DNA from: Porcincola intestinalis
GTDB taxonomy: Bacteria > Bacillota > Clostridia > Lachnospirales > Lachnospiraceae
Direction: 5' to 3'
Assembly: GCF_009696445.1 (NCBI RefSeq)
Contig: NZ_VULZ01000010.1
Location: 1 to 64,000 of the forward strand
Length of the DNA: 64,000 nt
The stretch's first letter is position 1. Every line of letters begins with the position of its first letter. Made by a program: the position numbers and the translations under genes. Shown piece after piece: positions 34,161 to 43,171 of the stretch. The notes under the pieces were generated by a model. It did not search any database and was not told the origin of the DNA. It worked only from the letters and a program-made list of their open reading frames with translations.

Positions 34161-35089
34161 AGAAGATTGCAACGAGAGAGAGCTACGGCAACGCGCTTGT
34201 CGAGCTAGGAAAGAAACACGACGATGTCGTTGTCCTGGATGCTGACCTCGCAGGTGCAACCAAGACCGGAACCTTCAAGAAGGCCTTCCCGGAGCGCCAC
34301 ATTGACTGTGGCATCGCGGAGGCGGACATGATGGGAATCGCGGCCGGGATCGCAACAACCGGGAAAGTGCCGTTCGCATCGACATTTGCCATGTTTGCAG
34401 CCGGCCGTGCCTTTGAGCAGGTTCGCAACTCCATCGGCTATCCGCACCTGAATGTGAAGATCGGCGCAACCCATGCCGGCATCTCTGTCGGTGAGGACGG
34501 CGCGACCCATCAGTGCCTGGAGGACATCGCGCTGATGCGGATGATCCCGGGCATGACGGTTGTTGTCCCGAGCGATGACATCGAGGCAAAGGCGGCAGTC
34601 GAGGCAGCCTATGAACACAAGGGACCGGTTTATCTGAGATTCGGCCGTCTGGCTGTACCGGTGATCAATGACAGACCGGATTACAAGTTCGAGCTCGGGA
34701 AGGGCGTTCTGCTCCGCGAGGGCAGCGATGTGACCATCGTCGCAACCGGGCTGGAGGTCGGTTCCGCGCTGGAAGCGGCAGACAGGCTGGCGCAGGACGG
34801 CGTGAGCGCCGAGGTCATCAATATCCATACGATCAAGCCGCTCGATGAGGAGATCATTCTGAAGAGCGCGGCGAAGACAGGAAGGGTCGTGACGGCAGAG
34901 GAGGCATTTATCGCAGGCGGTCTTGGCGGGGCAGTTGCGGAGCTTCTTTCGGCGAAGCTGCCGACGAAGCTTGCGCGGATTGGCGTCGATGACCAGTTTG
35001 GTGAGTCCGGGCCGGCTGTCGAGCTGCTCCACAAGTACAAGCTCGACGGCGAGGGCGTGTACGAGCAGGTCAAGGCATTTCTTGGCTGA
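34148..35089 (+). CDS. Transketolase, C-terminal subunit
   Basis: 313 aa. Pyrimidine-binding domain (about 1-165) with the catalytic Glu in HIDCGIAEADMMGIAAG, and the C-terminal transketolase domain (about 180-313; VTIVATGLEVGSALEAA). The start overlaps the N-terminal subunit gene by 13 bases, so expression is coupled. Completes the enzyme begun by the previous gene. Confidence 0.95.
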   Translation: MPEVKKIATRESYGNALVELGKKHDDVVVLDADLAGATKTGTFKKAFPERHIDCGIAEADMMGIAAGIATTGKVPFASTFAMFAAGRAFEQVRNSIGYPHLNVKIGATHAGISVGEDGATHQCLEDIALMRMIPGMTVVVPSDDIEAKAAVEAAYEHKGPVYLRFGRLAVPVINDRPDYKFELGKGVLLREGSDVTIVATGLEVGSALEAADRLAQDGVSAEVINIHTIKPLDEEIILKSAAKTGRVVTAEEAFIAGGLGGAVAELLSAKLPTKLARIGVDDQFGESGPAVELLHKYKLDGEGVYEQVKAFLG

Positions 35090-35179
35090 GCGAACATCGA
35101 AAACAGAGAATGACCACAGGGTGGCAGAGGCAGTACGCTTCTGCCACAGCTATGCGGCGTGCTTGAAGGAGGCGGAATT

Positions 35180-35620
35180 GTGATAGCGCTTGGGTGTGAC
35201 CACGGCGGATTTGAGCTGATGCAGGAAGTGAAGAAGCATCTGGACGAACAGAAAATCGCGTACAAGGATTTCGGAACCTATGACACGAAATCAACCGACT
35301 ATCCGGTTTATGCAAAAAAGGTTGTGAAGAGCATCCTCTCGGGTGAGAGTGAGAAGGGGATTCTGATCTGTGGAACCGGGATCGGCATCTCCATCACGGC
35401 GAACCGCTACAAGGGGATCCGCGCGGCGCTCTGCTCGGACTGCTTCTCGGCGGCTGCAACCAGGGAGCACAATGACGCGAATATCCTGGCAATGGGCGGA
35501 AGAGTCCTCGGAGCTGGGCTTGCCTGCAGGATTGTAGATACCTTCCTGAATACGCCTTTCTCGGAGGGAGAGCGTCACAAGAGAAGGATTGCGATGATCG
35601 ACGCGCCGGATGAGGCGTGA
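35180..35620 (+). CDS. rpiB: Ribose-5-phosphate isomerase B
   Basis: 146 aa from a GTG at 35180, seven bases after AAGGAGG. RpiB/LacAB fold: ALGCDHGGFEL (Asp7, His8), Cys64 in ILICGTGIGISI as catalytic base, and the anion hole NRYKGIRAALC. Interconverts ribose-5-phosphate and ribulose-5-phosphate; LacAB-like activity on other sugar phosphates is an alternative. 90 bp after transketolase, completing a pentose-phosphate group of four genes. Ends in a bidirectional terminator. Confidence 0.93.
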   Translation: MIALGCDHGGFELMQEVKKHLDEQKIAYKDFGTYDTKSTDYPVYAKKVVKSILSGESEKGILICGTGIGISITANRYKGIRAALCSDCFSAAATREHNDANILAMGGRVLGAGLACRIVDTFLNTPFSEGERHKRRIAMIDAPDEA

Positions 35621-35640
35621 GGATCTGTATGATGTAGAAG

Positions 35641-35715
35641 AAACCGGCTGCGGCGTGTTGGTGTGCTGCCTGCTTTGGAGGCAGCACATCATGATGCCTG
35701 CAGCCGGTTTTCATG
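35641..35715. terminator. Bidirectional two-stem terminator
   Basis: Outer stem AAACCGGCTGC (35641-35651) with GCAGCCGGTTT (35700-35710); inner stem GTGCTGCCT (35663-35671) with AGGCAGCAC (35679-35687). It lies between rpiB and the converging C39 peptidase gene and can serve both. Confidence 0.85.
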
Positions 35716-35716
35716 C

Positions 35717-36688
35717 TCAGGAGGAACGAAGCGCGTACGTCCAGGCGGCCTGAATCTCGGAAGCAAGATCAGCCCATGTCCAGGTCTTAGAGCTGTTCTC
35801 AAGGTTGTTCGGGTCATTCAGGATGAATTTTCCGTCCTTGTCCACGCCGGTCAGCACCATGAAATGTCCGACCGCCGAGAACTTTCCAACTCCGACATTG
35901 ATGAGAACCGGGTTTCCGGCATTCAAAGCCGACGCGATGCTTCCCTCATCCACAGAAGTCTGCTGGCATGTAATCGGGTCATTTGGGAAGGCATCGGTCA
36001 CAAGACTCCAGGAGGTGCCCTGACCGTTTACCCAGTAGCCCTTATCCTCGGCATAGGAACACATCGCCGGAACCGTGTAGGACTCCTTCCCGGTCAGCCC
36101 GAGCCCGATCATCGTCATGCAGGTCGGGGCGCAGGCCGTCAGCCCGGCCGGGCCTCCTCCGTACCAGTTAAAGCCCCAGCGGTAATCCCACTGCATGATC
36201 AGCGGAACCCTGGCGGCACCCGATTTTTCTGTATCGGTGAAGGTCTTCTTTTCTTCGTCTGTATAGTAGAAGGATGCCGGAGACTTGTAATCGTGCCCGT
36301 ACTCATACAGAAAATGAATCACGTTCGGATTCCCCTCAGCATGGACGATGACATACGGGTAGAACCGGCCGGCCATGTTGGTCTTGACCCACTCATATTC
36401 ATCCCGCGTATTCTCCACCGTGAGCGTGCTGCCGGAGCCGAGCATCGTCGGACCGCCGTTGTAGCCGGCACTCCCGAGGGAAGTGTCGCTGAGGCTGCTT
36501 CCATCCTCCTCGGTGCCGGTTTCCGCGCCGTCTGCCCCGGCGCTTGAGTTGCCGACACCGATCAGCAGCTGGTCGGAGGCCTGCACAGGGAAAGCCAGGC
36601 CCAGACTGGCACAGGCAGCAAGCAGGCAGACGCATCCGGCCACGCTGCAGCGTCTGAATGTATGTCCTGATCTTGATCTCTGTTTCAT
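35717..36688 (-). CDS. Secreted C39-family (papain-like) peptidase
   Basis: 323 aa. Signal peptide to about residue 38 (cut near VQAS). Residues 45-95 are a Gly/Ser/Thr-rich linker. The C39_2 domain at about 155-320 has Gln166 (MQWDYRW), Cys186 (TACAPTC), His275 (GHFMVLTGV) and Asp292 (LNDPN), the full catalytic set. No ABC or membrane domain, so unlike bacteriocin-maturing C39 transporters it acts outside the cell, substrate unknown. Three cysteines in the signal region do not fit a clear lipobox. Single gene. Confidence 0.87.
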   Translation of the reverse strand: MKQRSRSGHTFRRCSVAGCVCLLAACASLGLAFPVQASDQLLIGVGNSSAGADGAETGTEEDGSSLSDTSLGSAGYNGGPTMLGSGSTLTVENTRDEYEWVKTNMAGRFYPYVIVHAEGNPNVIHFLYEYGHDYKSPASFYYTDEEKKTFTDTEKSGAARVPLIMQWDYRWGFNWYGGGPAGLTACAPTCMTMIGLGLTGKESYTVPAMCSYAEDKGYWVNGQGTSWSLVTDAFPNDPITCQQTSVDEGSIASALNAGNPVLINVGVGKFSAVGHFMVLTGVDKDGKFILNDPNNLENSSKTWTWADLASEIQAAWTYALRSS

Positions 36689-36887
36689 GAATGATTCTCC
36701 TGAACTGTTTTCTGCTTTCTTTTGTTCAGTCTACAGCCCGCCGGGGATTCTGGCAAGCAGCCGCCTGCATGTTGGCCGGCTGTCCGTGTCGCATTAACGC
36801 ATGCTTTCGGATCGGCAGCCGCCGTTGCTGGAATCTCTGACAATAGACGGATGCATCTGCAATGCGGCGATATCGTCGAATTTCCAG

Positions 36888-36916
36888 TTTACAAATGAAG
36901 AACCGGTGATTATGAT
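36888..36916 (+). promoter_or_regulatory. Promoter of the aminotransferase gene
   Basis: TTTACA (36888-36893), 17-bp spacer, TATGAT (36911-36916). It sits in the 338-bp gap 36689-37026 between divergent genes. A small open frame in that gap (36801-37034) has no ribosome binding site and is not supported. Confidence 0.65.
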
Positions 36917-37026
36917 AATTCGCAAGGGCTGCTGGATAGGTATGCCGGGCAGATCACTGCGGAAAGTCCGCCCGGCGGCTGCAGCACCGGGAATGGACCG
37001 CAGGCACAGAAGATTGGAGAGACGCG

Positions 37027-38358
37027 ATGAGTGAAGGCAGGAAACCGTATTCTGAGATGAGCAACGAGGAACTGGAGGCACTGGAAAGAAAACTCAAGGC
37101 TGAGTACAAAAAGATCCAGGGGCTGGGGCTCGAGCTGAATATGTCAAGAGGAAAGCCCTGTGTGGAACAGCTTGATCTGTCCATGGGCATGATGGATGTG
37201 CTCAGCTCCGACAGCGACCTGCGCTGCGAGGACGGGACAGACTGCCGCAACTATGGCGTCTTGACAGGCATCCCGGAGGCGCTGGAGCTGATGGGCGATA
37301 TGATGGAGGTCCCGTACGATCATCTGATCATCTATGGGAATTCATCCCTGAACGTCATGTATGATCAGATTTCCCGCTCCTATTCCCACGGCGTGATGGG
37401 CAACACCCCATGGTGCAAGCTCGACAAGGTCAAGTTCCTCTGCGTGGTGCCGGGGTATGACAGGCATTTCCGTATCACAGAGTACTTTGGAATCGAGAAC
37501 GTCTGCGTGCCGATGCTGGAGACCGGACCGGACATGGATATGGTCGAGGAACTGGTGTCCTCCGACGAGTCCATCAAGGGAATCTGGTGTGTTCCCAAGT
37601 ATTCCAACCCGACCGGAAATTCCTACTCTGACGAGACAGTCCGTCGCTTTGCGCGCCTGAAGCCTGCGGCGAAGGACTTCCGTATCTACTGGGACAATGC
37701 CTACACCATCCATCATCTGTATGACCACGACCAGGACCATCTGATTGAGATCCTTGCCGAGTGCAAGCGGGCGGGCAATCCGGACCTGGTTTACAAGTTT
37801 GCGTCGACCTCCAAGGTCTGCTTCCCGGGATCGGGCATCGCGGCGATGGCGACCTCCCTCAACAATCTGGAGGACGTCAAGCAGCAGCTCAAGGTGCAGA
37901 CCATCGGACACGACAAGGTCAACCAGCTGCGCCATGTCCGGTTCTTCAAGGATATCCACGGGATGGTCGAGCACATGAGAAAGCATGCCGACATCCTGCG
38001 TCCGAAGTTCGAGATGGTTGAGAAGATCTGCGAGGAAGAGCTCGGTGGACTGGGGATCGCGAAGTGGACAAATCCGAAGGGCGGCTATTTCATTTCCTTT
38101 GATACGATGGACGGCTGCGCGAAGGAGGTTGTCCGGAAGTGCGCGAAGGCAGGCGTTGTTCTGACACCGGCAGGGGCGACCTATCCGGGCGGTGTCGATC
38201 CGCATGACGCCAACATCCGGATCGCGCCGTCCTTCCCGCCGCTTAATGATTTGAAGACGGCAACCGAGCTGCTCTGCCTGGCGACAAAGTATGTTGCGTG
38301 CACGAAGATTCTGGAGCAGAGAAGGGCTGAAGCACCGTCGCCTGTCGCGGCGCAGTGA
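37027..38358 (+). CDS. PLP-dependent aminotransferase (MocR-like, Asp type 1c)
   Basis: 443 aa, fold type I. N-terminal MSRGKPC, middle NPTGNSYSDE, IYWDNAYTIHHLY, and the PLP lysine in FASTSKVCFPGSGI. The length and motifs match the subgroup that includes aspartate aminotransferase 1c and proteins annotated as MocR-like without a DNA-binding domain; none is present here. Probably interconverts aspartate and 2-oxoglutarate with oxaloacetate and glutamate. It lies directly before glutamate synthase, which supplies the glutamate. GGAGAG precedes the ATG. Confidence 0.9.
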   Translation: MSEGRKPYSEMSNEELEALERKLKAEYKKIQGLGLELNMSRGKPCVEQLDLSMGMMDVLSSDSDLRCEDGTDCRNYGVLTGIPEALELMGDMMEVPYDHLIIYGNSSLNVMYDQISRSYSHGVMGNTPWCKLDKVKFLCVVPGYDRHFRITEYFGIENVCVPMLETGPDMDMVEELVSSDESIKGIWCVPKYSNPTGNSYSDETVRRFARLKPAAKDFRIYWDNAYTIHHLYDHDQDHLIEILAECKRAGNPDLVYKFASTSKVCFPGSGIAAMATSLNNLEDVKQQLKVQTIGHDKVNQLRHVRFFKDIHGMVEHMRKHADILRPKFEMVEKICEEELGGLGIAKWTNPKGGYFISFDTMDGCAKEVVRKCAKAGVVLTPAGATYPGGVDPHDANIRIAPSFPPLNDLKTATELLCLATKYVACTKILEQRRAEAPSPVAAQ

Positions 38359-38391
38359 ACCCTCCCCCTTGTATAAATTCTTCGGAAATGG

Positions 38392-38420
38392 TTTACAAAC
38401 AAAAATAATTGGTGTATAGT
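38392..38420 (+). promoter_or_regulatory. Promoter of gltB
   Basis: TTTACA (38392-38397), 17-bp spacer, TATAGT (38415-38420). The start site would be near 38427, only a few bases before the terminator stem at 38432. Confidence 0.7.
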
Positions 38421-38431
38421 ACGGAAAAGGT

Positions 38432-38472
38432 CGCAAAGAAGCGTCAGCAATGGCTTCTTTGCGTCCTTTTTT
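38432..38472 (+). terminator. Leader terminator upstream of gltB
   Basis: Perfect 11-bp stem CGCAAAGAAGC/GCTTCTTTGCG (38432-38442 with 38453-38463), loop GTCAGCAATG, then TCCTTTTTT. It lies between the promoter and gltB, so either it attenuates gltB or the promoter is not used and it ends the aminotransferase transcript. Confidence 0.85.
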
Positions 38473-38524
38473 GTTGTAAATATCCCATGTGGGGCATACC
38501 CGCATCATCACAGGGAGGATCTGC

Positions 38525-41500
38525 ATGTTTGACGTAAGGAAAGATCTGCCGCAGTCGCCGCTGTACGACACAAGCTTCGAGCATGATGCCTGTGGAATCG
38601 GCTGCTGTGTAAACATCAAGGGGAAAAAGAGCCACGAGACCGTGAATCATGCCCTGACCATTGTCGAGCACCTGGAGCACCGCGCCGGGAAGGACGCGGA
38701 GGGAAAGACGGGAGACGGCGTCGGGATTTTGACCCAGATTCCGCACAAGTTCTTCAGGAAAGTCTGTTCGGAACTCGGGATCAGCATCGGCGGAGAGAGG
38801 GAATACGGCGTCGGCATGTTCTTCTTCCCGCAGAATGAGTTTGCGGAAAACCGTGCGAAGAAGATGTTCGAGACCATCGCGCAGAAAGAGGGCCTGAAGT
38901 TCCTGGGCTGGAGAAAGGTCGACATCTGTCCGCAGGTTCTGGGACACAAGGCACTTTCCTGCATGCCGGATATCTGGCAGGCGTTCATCGAGAAGCCGAA
39001 GAACGTCGCAAAGGGGCTGGATTTTGACCGCCGCCTCTATGTCGTCAGACGGCTGTTCGAGCAGAGCTCGGAGACAACCTATGTTCTTTCACTGTCCTCC
39101 AGAACCATTGTCTACAAGGGTATGTTCCTGGTCGGACAGCTGCGCACGTTCTTCAAGGATCTGCAGGACGAGGATTTTGAGTCCGCGATCACGATCGTGC
39201 ACTCCAGATTCTCGACGAACACCAACCCGTCCTGGGAGAGGGCGCATCCGTACCGCTTCATAGTCCACAACGGAGAGATCAACACCATCAAGGGAAATGC
39301 GGACAAGATGCAGGCGCGCGAGGAGAATATGGCGTCTCCATACCTCGAAGACCAGATGGCGAAGGTCCTGCCGGTGATCAAGGAAGGCGGTTCGGACTCC
39401 GCAATGCTGGACAACACGCTGGAATTCCTGGTCATGAGCGGAATGCCGCTTCCGCTGGCTGTCATGATCACGATCCCGGAGCCCTGGGACAACAACAGCG
39501 CGATGAGCCAGAGGCGGAAGGACTTTTATCAGTACTACGCAACGATGATGGAGCCGTGGGATGGCCCGGCCTCCATTATATTTACAGATGGCGATATGAT
39601 GGGCGCTGTACTCGACCGGAACGGCCTGCGTCCGTCCCGCTATCTGATCACGGATGACGATACCCTGATTCTCTCCTCGGAGGTCGGCGTGCTGCCGATT
39701 CCGCCGGAAAAGATCGTGGTCAAGGAACGTCTCCATCCGGGCAAGATGCTGCTGGTTGACACCATAGAGGGACGTGTGATCGACGATGACGAGCTGAAAA
39801 AGCACTATGCCTGTGCGCAGCCGTACGGCGAGTGGATCGATTCCCATATGGTCAGCCTGAAGGATCTGAGGATTCCGAATCAGAGAGTGCCGCGGTACGG
39901 GGAGGACATGCTGCAGAAGATGCAGAAGGCCTTCGGTTACACCTATGAGGAGGTCAAGACCTCCATCCTGCCGATGGCCCTGACCGGAAATGAGCCGATT
40001 GATGCGATGGGTGTGGATACGCCGCTGCCGGTGCTGGCCAAGACGTATCACCCCCTGTTTGACTACTTCAAGCAGCTCTTTGCACAGGTTACCAATCCGC
40101 CGATCGACGCGATCCGCGAGAAGATTGTCACATCGACAACCGTCTATCTGGGCAAGTCCGGCAACCTCCTCGAGGAGAAGCCGGAAAACTGCGAGATGCT
40201 GAAGGTGGACAATCCGATTCTGACGGACACCGATCTGATGAAGATCCGGAACATGAAGCGTCCGGGCTTCAAGGTTGAAGTGATCCCGATGATTTACTAC
40301 AAGAATACCAGCCTTGAGAAGGCGATCGAGCGCATGTACATCGACGTCGACCGCGCATTCAAGGAGAACGCCAACATCCTGATCCTTTCCGACCGCGGTG
40401 TCGATGAGACGCATGTCGCGATCCCGTCGCTTCTGGCTGTGGCCGCGGTCAACCATCACCTGGTTGTGACCAAGAAGCGGACGAGCGTGTCGCTGGTTCT
40501 GGAAAGCGCGGAGCCCAGGGAGGTGCATCATTTCGCGGCGCTTCTCGGCTTCGGCGCGACAGCGGTCAATCCGTACCTGGCTCAGGAGACAGTCTGGGAG
40601 CTGGTCGAGAACCACATGCTCGACAAGGATCCGTACGCGGCGGTCGATGACTATGACCGCGCTGTACGGGACGGCATCGTCAAAATTGCCTCGAAAATGG
40701 GGATCAGCACGATTCAGTCCTATTCCGGATCGAAGATCTTCGAAGCGATCGGCATCGACAAGAATGTCATCGACACGTATTTCCCGGGTGTTGTCTGCAG
40801 AGTCGGCGGCATCACATTGAAGGATATCGAGAAGTCTGTTGATGACCTGCATTCCGCCGTTTTCGACCCGCTTGAGGTGGAGACAGATGAGACATTGAAC
40901 TCCCCTGGACATCACCAGATGCGTTCCGGCGGAGATGACCACCTCTACAATCCGGCGACGATCCACGCCCTCCAGATGGCGACGAGGAACGGCGATTACA
41001 AGATGTTCAAGACCTACTCAGACCTGGTTGAGGACGAGGATTCCGTCAAGACGCTGAGAGGGCTGATGGACTTCAATTATGCAAAAAAGCCGGTTCCGAT
41101 CGAGGAGGTTGAGCCGGCATCGGAGATCGTGAAGCGCTTCAAGACAGGAGCGATGTCCTTCGGAGCCATTTCCGAGGAAGCCCATGAGACCATGGCCATC
41201 GCGATGAACCATCTGCATGGCAAGTCAAACACCGGAGAGGGCGGCGAGGATTCCTCCCGGTTCCATGTCGGGAAGGATGGCATCGACCGCAACTCGGCGA
41301 TCAAGCAGGTCGCGTCCGGACGCTTTGGCGTGACGAGCGAGTATCTGATGAGCGCAAAGGAGATTCAGATCAAGATGGCGCAGGGGGCCAAGCCGGGCGA
41401 GGGCGGCCACCTTCCGGGAGCGAAGGTCTATCCGTGGGTGGCGAAGGTTCGCCATTCGACGCCGGGAGTGTCACTGATCTCCCCGCCGCCGCACCATGAC

Positions 41501-43078
41501 ATCTACTCGATTGAGGATCTGGCGCAGCTGATCTACGACCTGAAAAATGCCAACCGGGCAGCCGACATCAATGTGAAGCTGGTCTCTGAGGCAGGTGTCG
41601 GCACCGTTGCGGCAGGCGTTGCAAAGGCAGGTGCGCAGGTCATCCTCATATCCGGATATGATGGTGGGTCCGGAGCAGCGCCGAGAAGCTCGATCCACAA
41701 TGCAGGTCTGCCGTGGGAGCTGGGACTTGCGGAGACGCACCAGACGCTGATTCAGAACGGCCTCCGCTCGAGGGTGAGGCTGGAGACGGACGGCAAGCTG
41801 ATGACCGGGCGGGATGTCGCGATCGCGGCGATTCTCGGCGCGGAGGAGTTCGGTTTTGCGACGGCTGTGCTGGTCTCGATGGGCTGTGTCATGATGCGTG
41901 TCTGCAACAAGGACACCTGCCCGATGGGTGTCGCCACCCAGAACCCGGAGCTGCGCAAGAGATTCTGCGGGAAGCCGGAGTACATTGAAAACTTCATGCT
42001 GTTCGTCGCGGAGGAGCTTCGCGAATATATGTCGAAGCTGGGCGTCCGGACAGTGGACGAGCTGGTCGGCAGATCAGATCTGCTCAAGGTGCGCGACAAT
42101 CTGCCGGAGCAGTGGCAGAAGGTCGATCTGTCTGCGATCCTGAACAATCCGTATGACGCGCGGAAGATGAGCGTCACATTTGACCCGAAGAAGGTCTATG
42201 ACTTCAAGCTGGAGAACACACTGGACGAGAAGGTGCTTCTCAAAAAGCTCGGTCATGCGCTCGAGAAGGGCGAGAAGGCTTCTCTGAGCCTGAGTGTCAG
42301 CAACACAGACCGGGCATTCGGCACGATCTTCGGCTCGGAGATCACAAAGCGGTACGGCAATACCCTTCCGGATGACACCTTCCACATCCGCTGCGAGGGA
42401 GCGGGCGGCCAGAGCTTCGGCGCGTTCATCCCGAAGGGGCTGACGCTGGAGCTGGAGGGCGACAGCAACGATTACTTCGGGAAAGGGCTTTCCGGCGGTG
42501 AGCTGGTGGTGTATCTGCCGAAGTCGTCCCGGTTCCGCCAGGATACGAACATCGTCATCGGCAATGTCGCTCTGTACGGGGCAACCTCGGGCAGTGCCTA
42601 TATCTGCGGAACGGCAGGTGAGCGGTTCTGTGTCCGCAATTCCGGGGCCAATGCAGTTGTCGAGGGCTGTGGCGATCATGGCTGTGAGTATATGACGGGC
42701 GGAAAGGCACTGATTCTGGGCTCGGTCGGCAAGAACTTTGCAGCCGGCATGTCGGGCGGTGTTGCCTATGTGCTCGATGAGGACAATGATCTGTATACCA
42801 AGATCAACAAGACCATGGTGTCCTCCAGGGAGATTACCTCGAAGTACGATGTCATGGATATGAAGGAAATGCTTGAGGAGCATGTGCGTGTCACGGGATC
42901 CGTGAAGGGCAAAGAGATTCTGGAGCATTTTGAGGACTATCTTCCGAAGTTCAAGAAGATCATCCCGCACGATTACGAGCAGATGCTGGGACTGATCGCG
43001 AAGGCGGAGGAGAGAGGACTGTCGCCGGAGCAGGCGCAGTCGGAAGCATTCTACATGAAGCAGAGCCAGAGTGCGTGA
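38525..43078 (+). CDS. gltB: Glutamate synthase large subunit
   Basis: 1517 aa from the ATG at 38525 (AGGGAGGA upstream). Class II glutamine amidotransferase domain at about 22-420, whose catalytic Cys lies in HDACGIG after a 20-odd-residue propeptide that is cleaved in relatives; central domain; FMN-binding synthase domain with GAKPGEGGHLPG and the 3Fe-4S cysteines in CVMMRVCNKDTCPMGV; C-terminal GXGXG beta-helix (CDHGCEYM type repeats). Makes two glutamates from glutamine and 2-oxoglutarate. With GltD, 93 bp downstream, it is the NADPH-type enzyme. Confidence 0.97.
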   Translation: MFDVRKDLPQSPLYDTSFEHDACGIGCCVNIKGKKSHETVNHALTIVEHLEHRAGKDAEGKTGDGVGILTQIPHKFFRKVCSELGISIGGEREYGVGMFFFPQNEFAENRAKKMFETIAQKEGLKFLGWRKVDICPQVLGHKALSCMPDIWQAFIEKPKNVAKGLDFDRRLYVVRRLFEQSSETTYVLSLSSRTIVYKGMFLVGQLRTFFKDLQDEDFESAITIVHSRFSTNTNPSWERAHPYRFIVHNGEINTIKGNADKMQAREENMASPYLEDQMAKVLPVIKEGGSDSAMLDNTLEFLVMSGMPLPLAVMITIPEPWDNNSAMSQRRKDFYQYYATMMEPWDGPASIIFTDGDMMGAVLDRNGLRPSRYLITDDDTLILSSEVGVLPIPPEKIVVKERLHPGKMLLVDTIEGRVIDDDELKKHYACAQPYGEWIDSHMVSLKDLRIPNQRVPRYGEDMLQKMQKAFGYTYEEVKTSILPMALTGNEPIDAMGVDTPLPVLAKTYHPLFDYFKQLFAQVTNPPIDAIREKIVTSTTVYLGKSGNLLEEKPENCEMLKVDNPILTDTDLMKIRNMKRPGFKVEVIPMIYYKNTSLEKAIERMYIDVDRAFKENANILILSDRGVDETHVAIPSLLAVAAVNHHLVVTKKRTSVSLVLESAEPREVHHFAALLGFGATAVNPYLAQETVWELVENHMLDKDPYAAVDDYDRAVRDGIVKIASKMGISTIQSYSGSKIFEAIGIDKNVIDTYFPGVVCRVGGITLKDIEKSVDDLHSAVFDPLEVETDETLNSPGHHQMRSGGDDHLYNPATIHALQMATRNGDYKMFKTYSDLVEDEDSVKTLRGLMDFNYAKKPVPIEEVEPASEIVKRFKTGAMSFGAISEEAHETMAIAMNHLHGKSNTGEGGEDSSRFHVGKDGIDRNSAIKQVASGRFGVTSEYLMSAKEIQIKMAQGAKPGEGGHLPGAKVYPWVAKVRHSTPGVSLISPPPHHDIYSIEDLAQLIYDLKNANRAADINVKLVSEAGVGTVAAGVAKAGAQVILISGYDGGSGAAPRSSIHNAGLPWELGLAETHQTLIQNGLRSRVRLETDGKLMTGRDVAIAAILGAEEFGFATAVLVSMGCVMMRVCNKDTCPMGVATQNPELRKRFCGKPEYIENFMLFVAEELREYMSKLGVRTVDELVGRSDLLKVRDNLPEQWQKVDLSAILNNPYDARKMSVTFDPKKVYDFKLENTLDEKVLLKKLGHALEKGEKASLSLSVSNTDRAFGTIFGSEITKRYGNTLPDDTFHIRCEGAGGQSFGAFIPKGLTLELEGDSNDYFGKGLSGGELVVYLPKSSRFRQDTNIVIGNVALYGATSGSAYICGTAGERFCVRNSGANAVVEGCGDHGCEYMTGGKALILGSVGKNFAAGMSGGVAYVLDEDNDLYTKINKTMVSSREITSKYDVMDMKEMLEEHVRVTGSVKGKEILEHFEDYLPKFKKIIPHDYEQMLGLIAKAEERGLSPEQAQSEAFYMKQSQSA

Positions 43079-43171
43079 ATCGGTACAGGACGCAGCCTGT
43101 GCAACAGTGCAGGCTGCGGCTACGGCTTGAGCAGCATGGCGGATATCCGGGCATGAAGAAAGGACAGGAAG

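Noticed and set aside
36801-37034. 77-codon plus-strand frame in the gap before the aminotransferase gene.
   Set aside because: No ribosome binding site, no recognisable fold, and it contains the promoter of the following gene.
39089-40966. 625-codon minus-strand frame opposite gltB.
   Set aside because: Antisense shadow of gltB; no domains or start signals. The same holds for the 458-codon frame at 42074-43450 and other antisense frames of 200-450 codons.
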